From Fidelibacterota bacterium (lineage in GTDB: Bacteria > Fidelibacterota > BS150m-G59), in contig JADHUZ010000110.1 in assembly GCA_016784265.1 (NCBI GenBank), positions 1 through 5,397 of the forward strand: a stretch of 5,397 nucleotides of DNA, in the 5' to 3' direction. Positions 4,532-5,397 of this stretch are shown piece by piece (within the stretch, counting starts at the first letter, position 1; each line of letters starts with the position of its first letter). Both the position numbers and the translations under genes were made by a program. Below the pieces are notes generated by a model. It saw only the letters and a list, made by a program, of their open reading frames with translations. It had not been told where the DNA came from and made no database searches.

Positions 4532-5397
4532 ATGAAAAAAGCGCTAATTTTTAGTTTGTTTGTATTGTGGGTAAATATTTTTCCGCAATCTCACTTTGTT
4601 CCTGTGTGGAGTGGTAATCCCTATATGCCGATGAGCATATTTATCACTTCTGCGACGATTGATGGAATTCCGCTCGAAATAAATGACGAAATTGCTGCAT
4701 TTGACGGGGATTTGTGCGTCGGAGTTGTTGTTCTGCCAGAAGGTGGCATCGAAAGTCCGTTTTCGTCAATTGTTTGTTCCAATTGGGACGCGGGCAATGA
4801 TGGTTACATTTCTGGGCATTCGATTTCGCTGAAAATCTGGGATGCGAGCACACAAGAAGAAATAGACAACACCGTGCTGGCGTATTTTGATTGTGGAACT
4901 GGTACCCCGTCCGGTCCGCAGACTTACCAGCAACTTGGGCAAGCCTGCTTGGATGTGGAAGGGTTTTCCAATCAACCTCCGGTAGCAGAACCTATTTTCG
5001 TTTCTACGCTTGAGGATCAATCTGTAGAAATTGAATTGATTGCATACGATCCGGAAGGCGGCGCGATAATTTATGAAATTCTTTCTGTCCCGCAACACGG
5101 CAGTTTGTCTGGTGATTCGCCATTTTTGCTTTATTCTCCCGACCAAAACTATTTTGGGGACGATAATTTTTCTTATTGCGCATTTGACGGATATTTGTAT
5201 TCCGAGCCCGCGGTTGTAACCATACAAATTGCGCCAGTGAACGATCCGCCAATTGCATTTTCATCTCAAATAACGACAGATGAAGATATTCCTGTCGGAA
5301 TAGAATTGTCCGTCGAAGATGTAGATAGCGACAATTTCACGCTTACAATTCAAGAAGGTCCGTTTCACGGTTTTTTCGAGGGAGGAATTTATCAGCC
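4532..5397 (+). CDS. Secreted multidomain surface protein with Ig/cadherin-like repeats, N-terminal part (runs off the right edge)
   Basis: The frame is open from the ATG at 4532 to the window end (288 complete codons), so the protein is larger. Residues 1-20 form a signal peptide: MKK, the hydrophobic core ALIFSLFVLWVNIF, then a polar PQS cleavage region. Residues 21-145 form a domain with W26-S-G-N-P-Y-M-P-M and D52-E-I-A-A-F-D-G-D-L-C-V-G, then a G-Y-I-S-G-H-S-I-S-L-K-I-W-D segment (91-104). It resembles N-terminal modules of surface proteins in FCB-type bacteria, with function unknown to me. At 148-235 is a beta-sandwich repeat starting NQPPVAEP and containing L-E-D-Q-S, D-P-E-G and Y-S-P-D-Q-N-Y-F-G-D-D-N-F-S-Y, ending V-N-D-P-P. 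A second copy begins at about 239 (TTDEDIPVGIELSVED). These Asp-rich Ig/cadherin-like repeats usually act as extracellular spacers or adhesive stalks, perhaps calcium-stabilised. A C-terminal sorting signal would lie outside the window. The gene seems to be its own transcription unit. Confidence 0.85.
   Translation, partial: MKKALIFSLFVLWVNIFPQSHFVPVWSGNPYMPMSIFITSATIDGIPLEINDEIAAFDGDLCVGVVVLPEGGIESPFSSIVCSNWDAGNDGYISGHSISLKIWDASTQEEIDNTVLAYFDCGTGTPSGPQTYQQLGQACLDVEGFSNQPPVAEPIFVSTLEDQSVEIELIAYDPEGGAIIYEILSVPQHGSLSGDSPFLLYSPDQNYFGDDNFSYCAFDGYLYSEPAVVTIQIAPVNDPPIAFSSQITTDEDIPVGIELSVEDVDSDNFTLTIQEGPFHGFFEGGIYQ

Noticed and set aside
4766..5264. Minus-strand open frames in the right-hand 600 nt
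   Set aside because: The plus strand is open to the window edge with a signal peptide, strong ribosome binding site and repeated Ig-like domains; the minus frames are low-information shadows.

Overview
The window is a compact, moderately AT-rich bacterial chromosome segment with two gene blocks reading away from each other around position 2100-2180. The genes are tightly packed. TGG encodes Trp throughout, and TGA ends ordinary genes (pyrE and rnhA), so the genetic code is standard. The large secreted protein at the right edge has an N-terminal domain and Ig/cadherin-like repeats of a kind I associate with the FCB group and neighbouring lineages such as Ignavibacteria, Calditrichota, Marinimicrobia and KSB1. 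That assignment is a guess from style, not a taxonomic call. No mobile element, CRISPR array, rRNA or tRNA gene is visible.

Minus-strand block, in transcription order from about 2110 down to 1. It starts with a short glutaredoxin-like gene (2097-1876) whose reading frame contains two TGA codons. One sits at the first position of the redox motif (U-P-Y-T instead of C-P-Y-C) and the other is the third-last codon (U-G-F-stop). Each TGA is followed, 17-18 nt downstream, by the loop of a hairpin that meets the usual description of a bacterial SECIS element. I read the gene as a two-selenocysteine selenoprotein, which ordinary gene calling would miss. Next come rnhA (ribonuclease HI, 1856-1422), pyrF (OMP decarboxylase, 1419-607), pyrE (orotate phosphoribosyltransferase, 606-43) and the first 15 codons of a metallo-beta-lactamase-fold hydrolase resembling YycJ/WalJ (46-1). 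Junctions are 19 nt, 2 nt, 0 nt and a 4-nt ATGA overlap, so this is very probably one operon. PyrE and PyrF perform the last two steps of UMP synthesis.

Plus-strand block. A GNAT-family acetyltransferase (2182-2772) is followed after 20 nt by a sodium- or proton-coupled acidic amino acid symporter (2793-4040). A VanZ-like small membrane protein (4012-4407) overlaps the symporter end. After a 124-nt gap with a candidate promoter and a strong ribosome binding site, a secreted multidomain surface protein begins at 4532 and runs off the right edge.

The 84-nt gap between the divergent blocks carries a perfect 9-bp inverted repeat (TTGGATTGG read toward each gene), a candidate shared operator. The main result is the hidden double-Sec selenoprotein and its two SECIS candidates. 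The second SECIS overlaps the rnhA translation start and may link selenocysteine decoding to rnhA expression.
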